64,000 nucleotides of DNA from Flavobacteriales bacterium ALC-1. GTDB taxonomy: Bacteria > Bacteroidota > Bacteroidia > Flavobacteriales > Flavobacteriaceae. A program made the position numbers and the translations under genes. Position 1 is the first letter of the stretch; each line of letters starts with the position of its first letter. Shown here in pieces: positions 9,303 to 18,644 of this stretch. The stretch is from positions 445,001 to 509,000 of the forward strand of contig ABHI01000001.1 in assembly GCA_000171875.1 (NCBI GenBank), read 5' to 3'. The notes under the pieces are model-generated. The model had not been told where the DNA came from. It searched no databases and worked only from the letters and a program-made list of their open reading frames with translations.

Positions 9303-11675
9303 ATGAAGAAATTCGGATTTTTAATAGTGCTATTATTTATTCTATTAGCCTGTCAAAAAGATTATAACAAAACTAAACTAGCTTATCAATTTGCACCTAG
9401 TAATTCATCTGCTATCATTAAAGTAAATGAGCTTAATGATTTCATTAACAGTATTGAAAATCATAACATTCTTTCTGGTGTATATAATAAGGAGTTAAAA
9501 AATGCTTCAGAAGTTTTAAGACACTTTAATACAACAAAGCAAGTTTATGTCAGTTTTACTAATACTACAGAAAATAATTCAGACTATATTATTCTTACAG
9601 AAAACGACTCTACTCTATTTGTTATAGATTCTATCCCAAACCACATTTCTAAAACTTTAATAGATTTTAAAATTGAAAACACACAAATTGATACTACGAC
9701 TGTCTATCATAAAATAATAGGAAATGTTTTTGCCGGTTCTAATAACCTAGAACTCTTAAAATCTCTAGATGCGAAAAAAGAAAACACAGAACTTAGTAAA
9801 CTAATTGAAACTACAGACGAAAAATCTGTGGCTTCTATCGTTTTTAAACCCAATACAAATAACTATTCAAAATTATTATTCGATACTATTGATTTACAAG
9901 ACGACAATTCTAATTACACTGTTTTAGACTTAGGTTATACCGATAATAATCTTCAGTATAATGGAATACTTACTTCTGAAGACTCTATCTCTAATAAGTT
10001 AGACAGCTTTAAGCATACTATTCCTCAAAAAAATCATACTCCGGAGTTAGCCCCAAACAATACGACTTCATTATTAAGTATAACATATGATGACTTTTTA
10101 GTATTCAATAAAAATCTTAGCCTATTAAATAAACAGGAGATTGATAGCACTCAAACTCTTTTAAATTTTACTAATGAAATTGCATTAATTGATAACGCAG
10201 TACTATTATATTCATTAGACCCAAATCTTGCTATAGAATATATCGAAGATAAATCTAATGCCGAAACATTTAGAGGTGTTGAAATTTATGAGTATGGCAA
10301 TCCGGATTTTTTTAATTCGCGGTTAAAACCATTTATAACTTACAGTAATGCTGAATACTTTTCAGTTTATGAAAATTTTATTGTGTTTTCAAACTCTATT
10401 GAGAGTATCAAAACTATACTGACAAATGCATTAAACAATAACACATTAGTAAATTCTAATGCATTTATTAGTATTAGTAAAAATCTTAGTGATGAGGCAT
10501 CTTTATTTATTTTTAAAAATTCTGAAGGCTTATCAAAAATTTTAGACAGTAACACAAAAGATTACAATGCTAATGCTGTACAATATATTTATGAAGATAA
10601 TTATGCTCATATAAATGGTATTATTCAAAAATTCAAAAAAAGAGCTCCACTAAACACAATTACTGAGGCTTTTGTTACAAAACTTGATGCCGAAACCATA
10701 ATAGCACCACAAACACTTAAGAATCATGTTACAAATGCTAATGATATTGCTGTACAAGATGTAGATAACATTCTCTATCTTATTTCAAGTTCTGGTAATG
10801 TGCTTTGGAAAAAACAATTGCAGGGGAAAATCCTCGGTAAAATTGAGCAAATAGACATGTACAAAAATGGTAGGTTGCAACTTGCTTTTGTTACAAAAAA
10901 TCATATTTATGTTTTAGATCGCAATGGAAATAACGTTTCACCATTTCCAAAAAAATTTAGCGATGCTATTACGCAGCCACTTGCTGTCTTCGATTACGAC
11001 AAAAGAAAAGACTATAGGCTTTTAGTTACTCAAGGCAAAAACCTATTAATGTATAATTCCAAAGGGGAATCAATAACCGGTTTTAATTATAAAAATAATG
11101 GCTCAACTATTACTACTCAACCAAAACATTTTAGAATAGGCAGCAAAGATTATATTGCTTTTGCTGCTGGTGAGACACTTAAGATATTAAACCGCCAAGG
11201 GAACATTCGTGTAAATGTAAAAGACAAGATTCGCTTTTCAGAAAACGAACTCTATTTATATCAAAATAAATTTACTACAACTAATACGCTTGGACAACTT
11301 GTACAAATCAATACCAAAGGTAAATTAAGCACTAAAAATTTAGTCTTACCCAACAATCATCATATTGAAACTACAAGTAAAACCTTAGTTACTATGACTG
11401 AAAATAAGTTAAACATAAAATCTAGAACTATTGATTTAGATTATGGAGACTATACAGCACCAAAAATCTTTTATTTAAATGATAAAATCTATGTGACCAC
11501 AACAGACTTACAATCTAAAAAAGTTTATCTTTTTGATAGTCAAGCTAAAGCTATTCCTAATTTTCCAGTATTTGGAACCTCAGCAGCAGAATTACAAAAA
11601 TTAGATAAAGATCATGGTCTAGAACTTATAACTCAAAGTGATGATAAAAATATCATTGTTTACAAACTTCACTAA
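9303..11675 (+). CDS. Large conserved-type lipoprotein of unknown function
   Basis: The 790-residue protein has a lipoprotein signal with Cys17 (FILLACQKD). The N-terminal ~450 residues are a mix of alpha and beta with several FxxY/ITYDDF segments and no recognised motif. From about residue 470 there is a run of beta-rich segments (ILYLISSSGNVLWKKQL, HIYVLDRNGN, LLMYNSKGES, TLKILNRQGN, VYLFDSQAKAIPNFPVFG) that look like blades of a PQQ/WD-type beta-propeller. The propeller assignment is inference from the repeated VxxxDxxG pattern. The gene follows rnhB closely. I do not recognise a named family. Confidence 0.7.
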   Translation: MKKFGFLIVLLFILLACQKDYNKTKLAYQFAPSNSSAIIKVNELNDFINSIENHNILSGVYNKELKNASEVLRHFNTTKQVYVSFTNTTENNSDYIILTENDSTLFVIDSIPNHISKTLIDFKIENTQIDTTTVYHKIIGNVFAGSNNLELLKSLDAKKENTELSKLIETTDEKSVASIVFKPNTNNYSKLLFDTIDLQDDNSNYTVLDLGYTDNNLQYNGILTSEDSISNKLDSFKHTIPQKNHTPELAPNNTTSLLSITYDDFLVFNKNLSLLNKQEIDSTQTLLNFTNEIALIDNAVLLYSLDPNLAIEYIEDKSNAETFRGVEIYEYGNPDFFNSRLKPFITYSNAEYFSVYENFIVFSNSIESIKTILTNALNNNTLVNSNAFISISKNLSDEASLFIFKNSEGLSKILDSNTKDYNANAVQYIYEDNYAHINGIIQKFKKRAPLNTITEAFVTKLDAETIIAPQTLKNHVTNANDIAVQDVDNILYLISSSGNVLWKKQLQGKILGKIEQIDMYKNGRLQLAFVTKNHIYVLDRNGNNVSPFPKKFSDAITQPLAVFDYDKRKDYRLLVTQGKNLLMYNSKGESITGFNYKNNGSTITTQPKHFRIGSKDYIAFAAGETLKILNRQGNIRVNVKDKIRFSENELYLYQNKFTTTNTLGQLVQINTKGKLSTKNLVLPNNHHIETTSKTLVTMTENKLNIKSRTIDLDYGDYTAPKIFYLNDKIYVTTTDLQSKKVYLFDSQAKAIPNFPVFGTSAAELQKLDKDHGLELITQSDDKNIIVYKLH

Positions 11676-11756
11676 ACCTTAAACCTATTCTACATTTCAT
11701 TTTTTAGTTTCAATAGTTATCCTTAATTTTAGACCGCTATTAATCAATTACTTAAA

Positions 11757-13331
11757 ATGAATCAATCTACAGTTCTAAAGCAGCTTTTTATTACCACTTT
11801 CCTTGTATTATTTGTTTCTCCTAGCCTTGAGGCTCAAACAAAAAAACTGAAGCGTCCAAAAAATAAAGTCGGTATTTCTAGTGTAGATAAGTTTGTAAAA
11901 GAGTCATTCGATTTATACGAAAAAGTTTATAAATATGACAGTTATGCAGAAGCTGGCACTCCCTTAGAAGATGAGGATATAGATGTTTTAGAAGATGCAT
12001 TAGAGAATGTCTCTGCTTTAAGTGAAAGCGCACCAGATATTGTGGATGATTTAAGCGGAAAAAGTGTTTTTAAACAAGGTAAGGCTACGCTTCAAATTAA
12101 TCGTGCAAAAAAGGCTTTAAAATACAGTATTAAAACTGCCAAAAAATTACTTCTTGGAGCTAAAAAAGGTGAGGAAGATGAAGACGATGATAATAGCTCT
12201 TCTGATGATAAAGATACGGGGGCAGATAAAAATTCAGAAGACATATCTAATAGAGGTTCTAATGAAAACCAAGATAACACCACCAAAGAAGAACCTTCAA
12301 ATATTTCGGATGGTTTAGAAGTATACAGTAAATACGATTTTGTACCTGGAGACAAGCTCATTTTTTACGATGATTTTACCAACGATTTTATTGGTGATTT
12401 CCCTAGCAAATGGAACACTAATGGCTCTGGTGAAGTCGTAACACTAAATAAAGTTCAAGGAAGATGGCTTGAATTTAAACAAGGTTACAATACTTTTTTT
12501 ATTCCAAGCTTACCAAGAGAACTTCCAGAAAATTTCACCATAGAGTTTGATCTTGTTGCATTAGGAATTAATGACAAAACCTCTAGTGCCGCACTTTTAG
12601 AAGTTAAATTAGAAGATAATAACGAATTCAGAACTGGTAAAGACTTTGCAAGAGTTGAAATTCCATTTGTTCAATATGTTACCTCTACCTTTCGAGTAAG
12701 AAACAGAATTAATGGTAAAAATAGTATTACTAACAATGTTAAAGCAGATATACGCAAAGCGGTACTTAACAAACCTCATATCTCTATAGCCGTCAATAAA
12801 GAACGCTTAAGGGTTTGGGTAAATGAAAAAAAATGTGTTGATATTCCTAAAATGATTGGCACTAATTCACCTTTAAAAGCTATTAAATTTCATATGTCTG
12901 GTTTTAAAGAAGAAGGCAAGGAGCGTTTATTTATATCTAACCTTAAAATTTCTGAAGGTGGTGAAGATTTACGACGCAAATTAATGAGCGAAGGAAAAAT
13001 ATCTACTAATGGTATTTTGTTTGATTCTGGATCAGCTAATATTCAGCCACAATCTCTAGGAATTGTACGTCAGATTTCACAAGTTTTAATGCAAGATGAA
13101 AGTATTAAGTTAAACATCATAGGGCATACAGATGCAGATGGGCCAGATGACGCTAATTTAAAATTATCTAAAGCCAGAGCTGCTGCAGTAAAAGACGTCT
13201 TAATTAACATTTATAAGATTTCTGCAGACAGATTAACCACAGATGGTAAAGGTGAAACCCAACCTGTTGGAGACAATAAAACTACAGACGGAAAAGCACA
13301 AAATAGACGTGTAGAATTTGTAAAAATATAA
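11757..13331 (+). CDS. OmpA family protein with N-terminal secreted domain and acidic linker
   Basis: The 524-residue protein has a signal peptide ending SLEAQ (residue ~27). A basic helical segment follows, then a very acidic low-complexity linker (EEDEDDDNSSSDDKDTG, ~140-175). Residues ~195-395 form a beta-rich concanavalin-like domain (IFYDDFTNDFIGDFPSKW). The last ~110 residues are an OmpA/MotB peptidoglycan-binding domain (ILFDSGSANIQPQS, IIGHTDADG, LSKARAAAVKDVL, QNRRVEFV). It should sit at the outer membrane and hold the cell wall. It stands alone, with a strong terminator just downstream. Confidence 0.88.
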   Translation: MNQSTVLKQLFITTFLVLFVSPSLEAQTKKLKRPKNKVGISSVDKFVKESFDLYEKVYKYDSYAEAGTPLEDEDIDVLEDALENVSALSESAPDIVDDLSGKSVFKQGKATLQINRAKKALKYSIKTAKKLLLGAKKGEEDEDDDNSSSDDKDTGADKNSEDISNRGSNENQDNTTKEEPSNISDGLEVYSKYDFVPGDKLIFYDDFTNDFIGDFPSKWNTNGSGEVVTLNKVQGRWLEFKQGYNTFFIPSLPRELPENFTIEFDLVALGINDKTSSAALLEVKLEDNNEFRTGKDFARVEIPFVQYVTSTFRVRNRINGKNSITNNVKADIRKAVLNKPHISIAVNKERLRVWVNEKKCVDIPKMIGTNSPLKAIKFHMSGFKEEGKERLFISNLKISEGGEDLRRKLMSEGKISTNGILFDSGSANIQPQSLGIVRQISQVLMQDESIKLNIIGHTDADGPDDANLKLSKARAAAVKDVLINIYKISADRLTTDGKGETQPVGDNKTTDGKAQNRRVEFVKI

Positions 13332-13360
13332 CGATAACCAAATCTAAGTCCTCGAGTCTG

Positions 13361-13387
13361 AAAACGCCAAATTTATTTTGGCGTTTT
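13361..13387 (+). terminator. Rho-independent terminator after the OmpA-family gene
   Basis: An 11-bp perfect stem (AAAACGCCAAA, 13361-13371, with 13377-13387) with a 5-base loop is followed by CTTATTTA. It lies 30 bases past the stop codon. Confidence 0.8.
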
Positions 13388-13450
13388 CTTATTTATAAGC
13401 CTATGGTTTTGTAGTATTGTACACTCAAAAACAAGCACTCTTTTTCTGTT

Positions 13451-14500
13451 ATGATAAAACGACAAAAAGCCTCAATAAAAAGCTGCATTATCCACAAAGT
13501 TGGAAACAAATTTAATGACACAAAAAACGCATTTTCTGATGCGTCAGTACATTTTGATGAAGCGACTTATAACTTAATGTTGCCTTATCTTTTAAAGCCT
13601 TTTGTTAGTGTTGCTGAAAATTATCGTTTTCATCATCATAGTGATGTTGGGCTTAATGAAATTAATACCTACAGTGAACAAATTTTTAAAGATGAAGGCG
13701 ATTTTGTAGACGTTTCTAAACATATTGTCACACATCTATTTGAACAAAGTAATTCCGCACAAATAAAAACAGGTGATGTGCTCATTTGTCATTTTGAGAA
13801 CGTACAATACGAAGATTATTTTACAGATGCTATTGGCATCTATAAAATTGAAAATAAAACAGAATTTTTTCAGACTTATCTAGAATCTGGAAATTATGAC
13901 ATTTTAGTACAAAAAGGTATCCAAGCTAAGAAGGTAGATAAAGGGTGTTTAATACTTAATACCTCAGACATGGAAGGTAAAATTGTATTTAGTGTAGATA
14001 ACAATACCTACGACACACAATACTGGATTAAAAGCTTTTTAAACATTACATATCCAGACGATAGTAATCAGCATACCAAGAATTGTATTGAGCTATGTAG
14101 GGAGTTTTCTAAAGACGTTTTACAACCTAATTTTGGTGGACAAGCACAGAGCAATTTCTTAGCTAATACAGTAGATTTTTTTAAAGAAAATGAAATTATA
14201 AATATTGAAACATTTAAAGAAGAAGTCTTTGACGAAGAAGATCAAATACAACTCTTTGAAGACTACAAAAAAAGTTATGAATCTGAACACAAAGTGCTCA
14301 TTAGAAATCAATTTGATGTTTCTGAGCGCGTCTTAAAAAAGCAAAAACAAAAGATTAAAACCGAAATAAAACTAGACACCAACATACAAATTAAACTAGA
14401 TGTTGACGCACCAGATGCCTCTGCAGAGTATCTAGAGCGTGGTTATGACGATGAGAAAAAAATGCATTTTTATAAGGTGTTTTTTAATGCTGAAGCTTAG
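13451..14500 (+). CDS. Nucleoid-associated protein, NA37/NdpA family
   Basis: The 349-residue protein matches the 37-kDa nucleoid-associated family (NA37, E. coli YejK): the N-terminal block IIHKVGNKFN, then YLLKPFVSVAENYRF, then GDVLICHFENVQY and a conserved middle segment (DYFTDAIGIYKIENK). It is probably a cytoplasmic DNA-binding protein; the exact role of the family is poorly known. There is no signal peptide. The last ~34 codons, from GAT at 14399 to the stop, are repeated with about 97% identity at 17304-17404, on the other side of the next gene (see pseudogene entry). Confidence 0.88.
   Translation: MIKRQKASIKSCIIHKVGNKFNDTKNAFSDASVHFDEATYNLMLPYLLKPFVSVAENYRFHHHSDVGLNEINTYSEQIFKDEGDFVDVSKHIVTHLFEQSNSAQIKTGDVLICHFENVQYEDYFTDAIGIYKIENKTEFFQTYLESGNYDILVQKGIQAKKVDKGCLILNTSDMEGKIVFSVDNNTYDTQYWIKSFLNITYPDDSNQHTKNCIELCREFSKDVLQPNFGGQAQSNFLANTVDFFKENEIINIETFKEEVFDEEDQIQLFEDYKKSYESEHKVLIRNQFDVSERVLKKQKQKIKTEIKLDTNIQIKLDVDAPDASAEYLERGYDDEKKMHFYKVFFNAEA
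14399..14500 (+). repeat. Direct repeat copy A: 3' end of the NA37 gene
   Basis: These 102 bases, the functional 3' end of the NA37 gene, align with 17304-17404. I count three substitutions and one deleted T in the second copy. Weaker similarity continues past the stop codon into a TTTG/TTAG-N19-TAnCTTCG promoter-like arrangement in both copies. Confidence 0.9.
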
Positions 14501-14531
14501 TTAGATTTTGTCAGAATTTTTACTAACTTCG
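14501..14531 (+). promoter_or_regulatory. Possible promoter of the type B T9SS gene
   Basis: TTAG (14501-14504), 19 bases, then TAACTTCG (14524-14531). It has the same spacing and the same position relative to the TAG stop as the better matching TTTG-N19-TATCTTCG in the second repeat copy (17405-17435). It lies 64 bases before the ATG at 14596. Confidence 0.4.
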
Positions 14532-14595
14532 ATTAGCGTTGAATAATAAACATTAAAACTCAATCTCATTACTAAACTTGGAAAGAAGCTTCAAA

Positions 14596-17292
14596 ATGAA
14601 TAGAAGACAACATCTTACATTTTTTATCATAATATCACTTAGCTGTATTATCAAGTCCAGTGCGCAAATCCTAATAGGAAATAGTTCCTGTAATGAAATT
14701 GAAGAAGCCTCAATATATGGTTGTAGTTGGGGAGGAATAAATTGGGCTAAGACTTATGATTTATCTAGTTTTGGTATAAACAATAATGAGGAACTAGTAT
14801 TAACAAGTGGTGAAATTGGTCTAGATTGGGTTGGGACTTGGGATGTAAATATTAGATTTAATATCTATGAAATTGATGCCAACTTCCCTAATTCATTTTC
14901 AGAAACAGACTTAATTGGCAGTAGTCAAGTTGTTCCTGTTCCTTATTATGGACAAAACAACCCTCAAATCATAACCGTTAATTTTGATACACCCATCCTA
15001 ATTGGAAGTAATATCTCTTTAATTTTAGTTGAAGTAGAACAGCTTTCAAGCTTAAGTAGTGGTGCAGTTGCCTTTGCTGGAAATATTCCCGCTAATGGTA
15101 GTTTATCCTGGTTTAGAAGCGAGAATTCTGGCTGCCCACCTTCTACATATACAAGTACAGTAGATCTCGGTTATCCTGACGCTAATTTTCATATTACAGT
15201 ATCTGGAGCAACAAATAATATAAACGATCCTTTTACATTAAATTTTTCTAATGATTGCACAAGTACTTTTCGAGAATTTCAACTAAACAACACAAGTAAC
15301 ATAAACTCTATTCAATGGGATTTTGGTGACCCAGCTTCTGGTGTAAATAACAACTCAACTTTTACCTCGCCTACACATGATTTTTCCTCACCTGGTCAAT
15401 ATTCGATTACAGCAACAATTACACAAACAAACGGAACAACATATATAATAAACGAGACTATTTCTGTAGCAGAACCTCCTATTGCCCATCCGATTAATGA
15501 TATTCATGAGTGTGAAAACACTATTGGTTCTGGTATTTCTTCTAATTTTGATACATCTAGTATAGAATCACAAGTATTAAATGGACAAACAGGAGTCATA
15601 GTCTCCTATTATGACCAAAATGGCAATGTGCTACCTAACCCACTACCAAACCCTTTTACCAACACACAACCCAATTCTCAAATAATAATAGCTAGAGTAA
15701 GTAACAGTAGTGATTTGTGTTGTTTTACTGAAACTTCGTTTAATTTAATTGCAGACCCATTACCAAACATAGCTCAAATCGATGATATGCTATCATGTGA
15801 TATTGATGAAGATGGTTTTACAATATTTGATTTAACTAATGTACCAATTGAATTAGTCAACGGTCAATCTAATTTCACCGTTGAGCTATTTGACAGTAAT
15901 GATATTATAATTTCAACCGCTAACTATATTGATTTTGTAAACTTAACAGCAAATCAAGATTATATAAAAGCCATAGTAACTAACTCGTTTACTAATTGCT
16001 CATCTGAAACCAATCTTAACTTGGTAGTAAGTGATAATCCTGAAGCAAATCAATTACAAATTATATATGGCTGTGATGATAATAATGATGGTGTTTCTGA
16101 ATATTTTGAGACCTCTAATATAGAGAGTCAAGTTTTAAATGGGCAAACAGGTATGACCGTTAGTTATTTTGACCAAAGTGGCAACCAATTATCTAGTCCA
16201 TTACCTAATCCTTTTACGAATTCTAATCTTTTTAATGAATTAATAACTGTAAGAGTGACTGATAATAATTCAACCTGTTTTACTGAAACTACACTTCAAT
16301 TGCAAACTGTAACGCAGCCTAGCATAAATCAACCCGACAATTTATATGCATGTAACCAAAGCAATGGATATGCAGAATTTGACACGTCTAATATTGAAAC
16401 ACAGATTATTGGTAATCAAACAGGTTTAACAATACAATTTTATGATTCTGACAATAATGCACTCCCAAGTCCTTTACCTGTATTATTTCAAAATACAGAA
16501 CCCTTTTCTCAAACTATAAATGTTAGGGTCGAAGATGCCTCAAATCCTATATGTTATTCAGAAACATCATTTGATTTAATAGTGAATGATTTACCTGAAA
16601 TCAATTTAGAAGAAGAATACTTCATTTGTAACTTAGAGCCTTCTATTTCATTAAATATAAATTCTGATTTTAATACATATAATTGGCTCTTTGAAGATGG
16701 AACTTTAATTTCTAATACATACAGTGCAGAAATAATAGAAGAAGGAAATTACTTTTTAATGGTTACCAAAATTGAAAATGGTATAACTTGTGAAAACTCA
16801 TTTGAGTTTAACCTAATTCGCTCTGTACTACCAGAAATACAACAAGTAAATTATGGAGAATTAGGAAATAATTATATTGAGATAATCGCTGCAGGTGATG
16901 GAGATTTTGAATACTCAATTGATGGTCTCAACTATCAAGAAAGCAATTATTTTCAAAATATTCAAGGAGGCACTTACGTCGTATTTGTAAGGGATAAAGA
17001 TGGATGTGGACAAGACTCAGAAGAGGTAACAATAATTGATTACCCTAAATTCTTTACACCAAATAATGATGGATATAATGATTTTTGGCAAATAAAAGGA
17101 ATAAGTAATTTTCCCGATTCGAAAATATTGATTTTTAACAGGTATGGAAAATTATTAACTCAACTATCATACAATGATTTAGGCTGGAATGGATTTTATA
17201 ATGGGAAAAAAATGATGTCGAGTGATTATTGGTTTAGAGCAAACCTTGGAAATGGACTAATCTTTTCTGGGCATTTTGCATTGAAAAGATAA
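14596..17292 (+). CDS. Secreted multi-domain protein with type B T9SS (CHU_C) sorting domain
   Basis: The frame is open from TTG 14578, but ATG 14596 directly precedes a signal peptide (FFIIISLSCIIKSSAQ), so I take it as the start (898 residues). After an N-terminal beta-sandwich there is a PKD-like module (IQWDFGDPASG ... HDFSSPGQYSITATI). Three or four Ig-like repeats follow, sharing the phrases TSNIESQVLNGQTG, VSYxDQxGN and PLPNPFTN. The last ~85 residues (FFTPNNDGYNDFW ... FNRYGKLL ... SGHFALKR) are the gliding-motility-associated CHU_C domain, which marks T9SS type B cargo. It is probably a surface adhesin or motility-associated protein. It is flanked by two copies of the NA37 gene 3' end, which suggests that it was inserted or duplicated here. 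Confidence 0.9.
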   Translation: MNRRQHLTFFIIISLSCIIKSSAQILIGNSSCNEIEEASIYGCSWGGINWAKTYDLSSFGINNNEELVLTSGEIGLDWVGTWDVNIRFNIYEIDANFPNSFSETDLIGSSQVVPVPYYGQNNPQIITVNFDTPILIGSNISLILVEVEQLSSLSSGAVAFAGNIPANGSLSWFRSENSGCPPSTYTSTVDLGYPDANFHITVSGATNNINDPFTLNFSNDCTSTFREFQLNNTSNINSIQWDFGDPASGVNNNSTFTSPTHDFSSPGQYSITATITQTNGTTYIINETISVAEPPIAHPINDIHECENTIGSGISSNFDTSSIESQVLNGQTGVIVSYYDQNGNVLPNPLPNPFTNTQPNSQIIIARVSNSSDLCCFTETSFNLIADPLPNIAQIDDMLSCDIDEDGFTIFDLTNVPIELVNGQSNFTVELFDSNDIIISTANYIDFVNLTANQDYIKAIVTNSFTNCSSETNLNLVVSDNPEANQLQIIYGCDDNNDGVSEYFETSNIESQVLNGQTGMTVSYFDQSGNQLSSPLPNPFTNSNLFNELITVRVTDNNSTCFTETTLQLQTVTQPSINQPDNLYACNQSNGYAEFDTSNIETQIIGNQTGLTIQFYDSDNNALPSPLPVLFQNTEPFSQTINVRVEDASNPICYSETSFDLIVNDLPEINLEEEYFICNLEPSISLNINSDFNTYNWLFEDGTLISNTYSAEIIEEGNYFLMVTKIENGITCENSFEFNLIRSVLPEIQQVNYGELGNNYIEIIAAGDGDFEYSIDGLNYQESNYFQNIQGGTYVVFVRDKDGCGQDSEEVTIIDYPKFFTPNNDGYNDFWQIKGISNFPDSKILIFNRYGKLLTQLSYNDLGWNGFYNGKKMMSSDYWFRANLGNGLIFSGHFALKR

Positions 17293-17404
17293 AAACAGAA
17301 CTCGATGTTGACGCACCAGATGCCTCTGCAGAGTATCTAGAAAGTGGTTATGACGATGAGAAAAAAATGCATTTTATAAGGTGTTTTTTAATGCTGAGGC
17401 TTAG
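17286..17404 (+). pseudogene. Remnant: duplicated 3' end of the NA37/NdpA gene
   Basis: From 17304 to 17404 the sequence repeats the last 34 codons of the NA37 gene (14399-14500). It still encodes DVDAPDASAEYLE-GYDDEKKMHF, then loses one T in the T-run (four instead of five), which shifts the frame. There is no start, so it cannot be expressed as a gene. Upstream, 17286-17300 reads in the same frame as KIKTE, which also occurs in NA37 14 residues further from the tail. The junction therefore falls almost exactly on the 3' end of the T9SS gene, whose natural LKR-stop ending overlaps it. This is direct repeat copy B. Confidence 0.88.
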
Positions 17405-17435
17405 TTTGATGTTTTGATTTTTTCAACTATCTTCG
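17405..17435 (+). promoter_or_regulatory. Promoter of the small lipoprotein gene
   Basis: TTTG (17405-17408), exactly 19 bases, then TATCTTCG (17428-17435). This fits the Bacteroidetes sigma-A pattern TTTG-N19-TAnnTTTG with one change. It starts right after the TAG of the NA37 remnant and lies ~40 bases before the ATG. Confidence 0.55.
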
Positions 17436-17475
17436 TTTATGCTCAACATAAAGTGCTGACAATCATCTATATATT

Positions 17476-17787
17476 ATGAAAACTAGAATTTCAATATTTT
17501 TATTAATATTTTGTCTTTTTACTAATTGTAATAATGATGATGATAGCCCACAAATAGAATTTGAGTCAACTGGAAAAATCACAGGTTATGATTCAGGCGC
17601 ATGCTTCTGTTGCGGTGGTTTTTATATTGAAATTGATGGGGTAGAAGATAATAAAAGCACTTATTTTCCTGAAAATTTCGACATCGATTTGCAAAACTTA
17701 ACATTTCCAATATATCTTCAATTAAATTGGTCTAATGCACTTTGTACAAAAAGAATTATCATTGATCAAATGGAATTAATTGAATAG
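17476..17787 (+). CDS. Small lipoprotein with CFCCGG motif
   Basis: The 103-residue protein has a lipoprotein signal with Cys18 (LFTNCNNDDD). The rest is a small beta-rich domain with a cysteine cluster (GACFCCGGFYIEIDG) and one further Cys near the C-terminus (NALCTKR). Small Bacteroidetes lipoproteins with a similar CCGGxxIEID phrase are familiar, but their role is unknown to me. The cysteines could bind a metal or form disulfides. It has its own promoter-like element upstream. Confidence 0.75.
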   Translation: MKTRISIFLLIFCLFTNCNNDDDSPQIEFESTGKITGYDSGACFCCGGFYIEIDGVEDNKSTYFPENFDIDLQNLTFPIYLQLNWSNALCTKRIIIDQMELIE

Positions 17788-17906
17788 AGTCAAGTCTAAG
17801 TAACATATTCAGCCTCAAAAAGCACACTAAAACACTTCAAGAGTTTATAATTATTGTTAAATTAACACATCTATTTCTAAGCTAAAACAGATATTATCTA
17901 ATTAAA

Positions 17907-18644
17907 ATGCCTAAGCACTATAAAACAAATTATCGAGCAATTCTTGGGTTTATTTTAGCCTCAATTGTTTTAGTTCTTATTTGGCGTACTTACTATGGTT
18001 ATTACATTTTATATCCATTTACTATTCTTGGTACTTGGTTTCACGAAATGGGCCATGGTATTATGTCTATGATTGTTGGTGGTAGCTTTACACGATTAGA
18101 AATCTTTAATAATGGCTCTGGTTTAGCATTCAGTAGTTACATTGATTCTAATTTCTATTTCAATAAAAATATTTCACTTGGACTGGTCTCAGCTGCTGGG
18201 TTATTTGGCCCACCTGTAATAGGCTCTGTTTTAGTTTTAATGAGTAAAACATATAAACGCTCTAAAATAATATTATATATCCTCTCTATAGTTATGTTAA
18301 TATCTGTTGTCGTTTGGGTAAGGACTACAGTAGGTGTCGTTGTTATTTTATTTTTAGGAGCACTTTTATTTTACATCGCCATTAAAGGAAATGAAACATT
18401 ACAACAATTAGTAGTGCAATTTTTAGGTGTAATTGCATGTATAGATACCTACAAACAAATTAATTATTTGTACATAAAAAGTTTTGTAAGCAATGGTGTA
18501 GAAAAGCTATCAGACACAGGTTCTATGGCAGAACGTATAGGTTTTACTCATAGTTTTTGGGCAACTACAATTCTTATTTTAAGCTTTTCTATGCTTTTAT
18601 ATAGTTTGCTTTTAAGGAATAGAATTAGACGAACTCAGCATTAA
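17907..18644 (+). CDS. M50B-like membrane zinc peptidase
   Basis: The 245-residue protein has an early membrane segment (ILGFILASIVLVLIW) followed by WFHEMGHGIMSMIVGG, a zinc-binding HExxH (HEMGH) at about residues 46-50, typical of peptidase M50B-like proteins. Four or five further membrane segments follow. A second conserved segment, GLVSAAGLFGPPVIGS, matches the position of the family's later motif. The substrate is unknown; it may be an intramembrane or housekeeping protease. Its 3' end overlaps the 3' end of the convergent lipB by 20 bases, so no separate terminator exists between them. Confidence 0.82.
   Translation: MPKHYKTNYRAILGFILASIVLVLIWRTYYGYYILYPFTILGTWFHEMGHGIMSMIVGGSFTRLEIFNNGSGLAFSSYIDSNFYFNKNISLGLVSAAGLFGPPVIGSVLVLMSKTYKRSKIILYILSIVMLISVVVWVRTTVGVVVILFLGALLFYIAIKGNETLQQLVVQFLGVIACIDTYKQINYLYIKSFVSNGVEKLSDTGSMAERIGFTHSFWATTILILSFSMLLYSLLLRNRIRRTQH

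Noticed and set aside
17304-17404. Second copy of the NA37 tail as a functional small gene
   Set aside because: There is no start codon of its own and a one-base deletion shifts the frame before the conserved C-terminal end.
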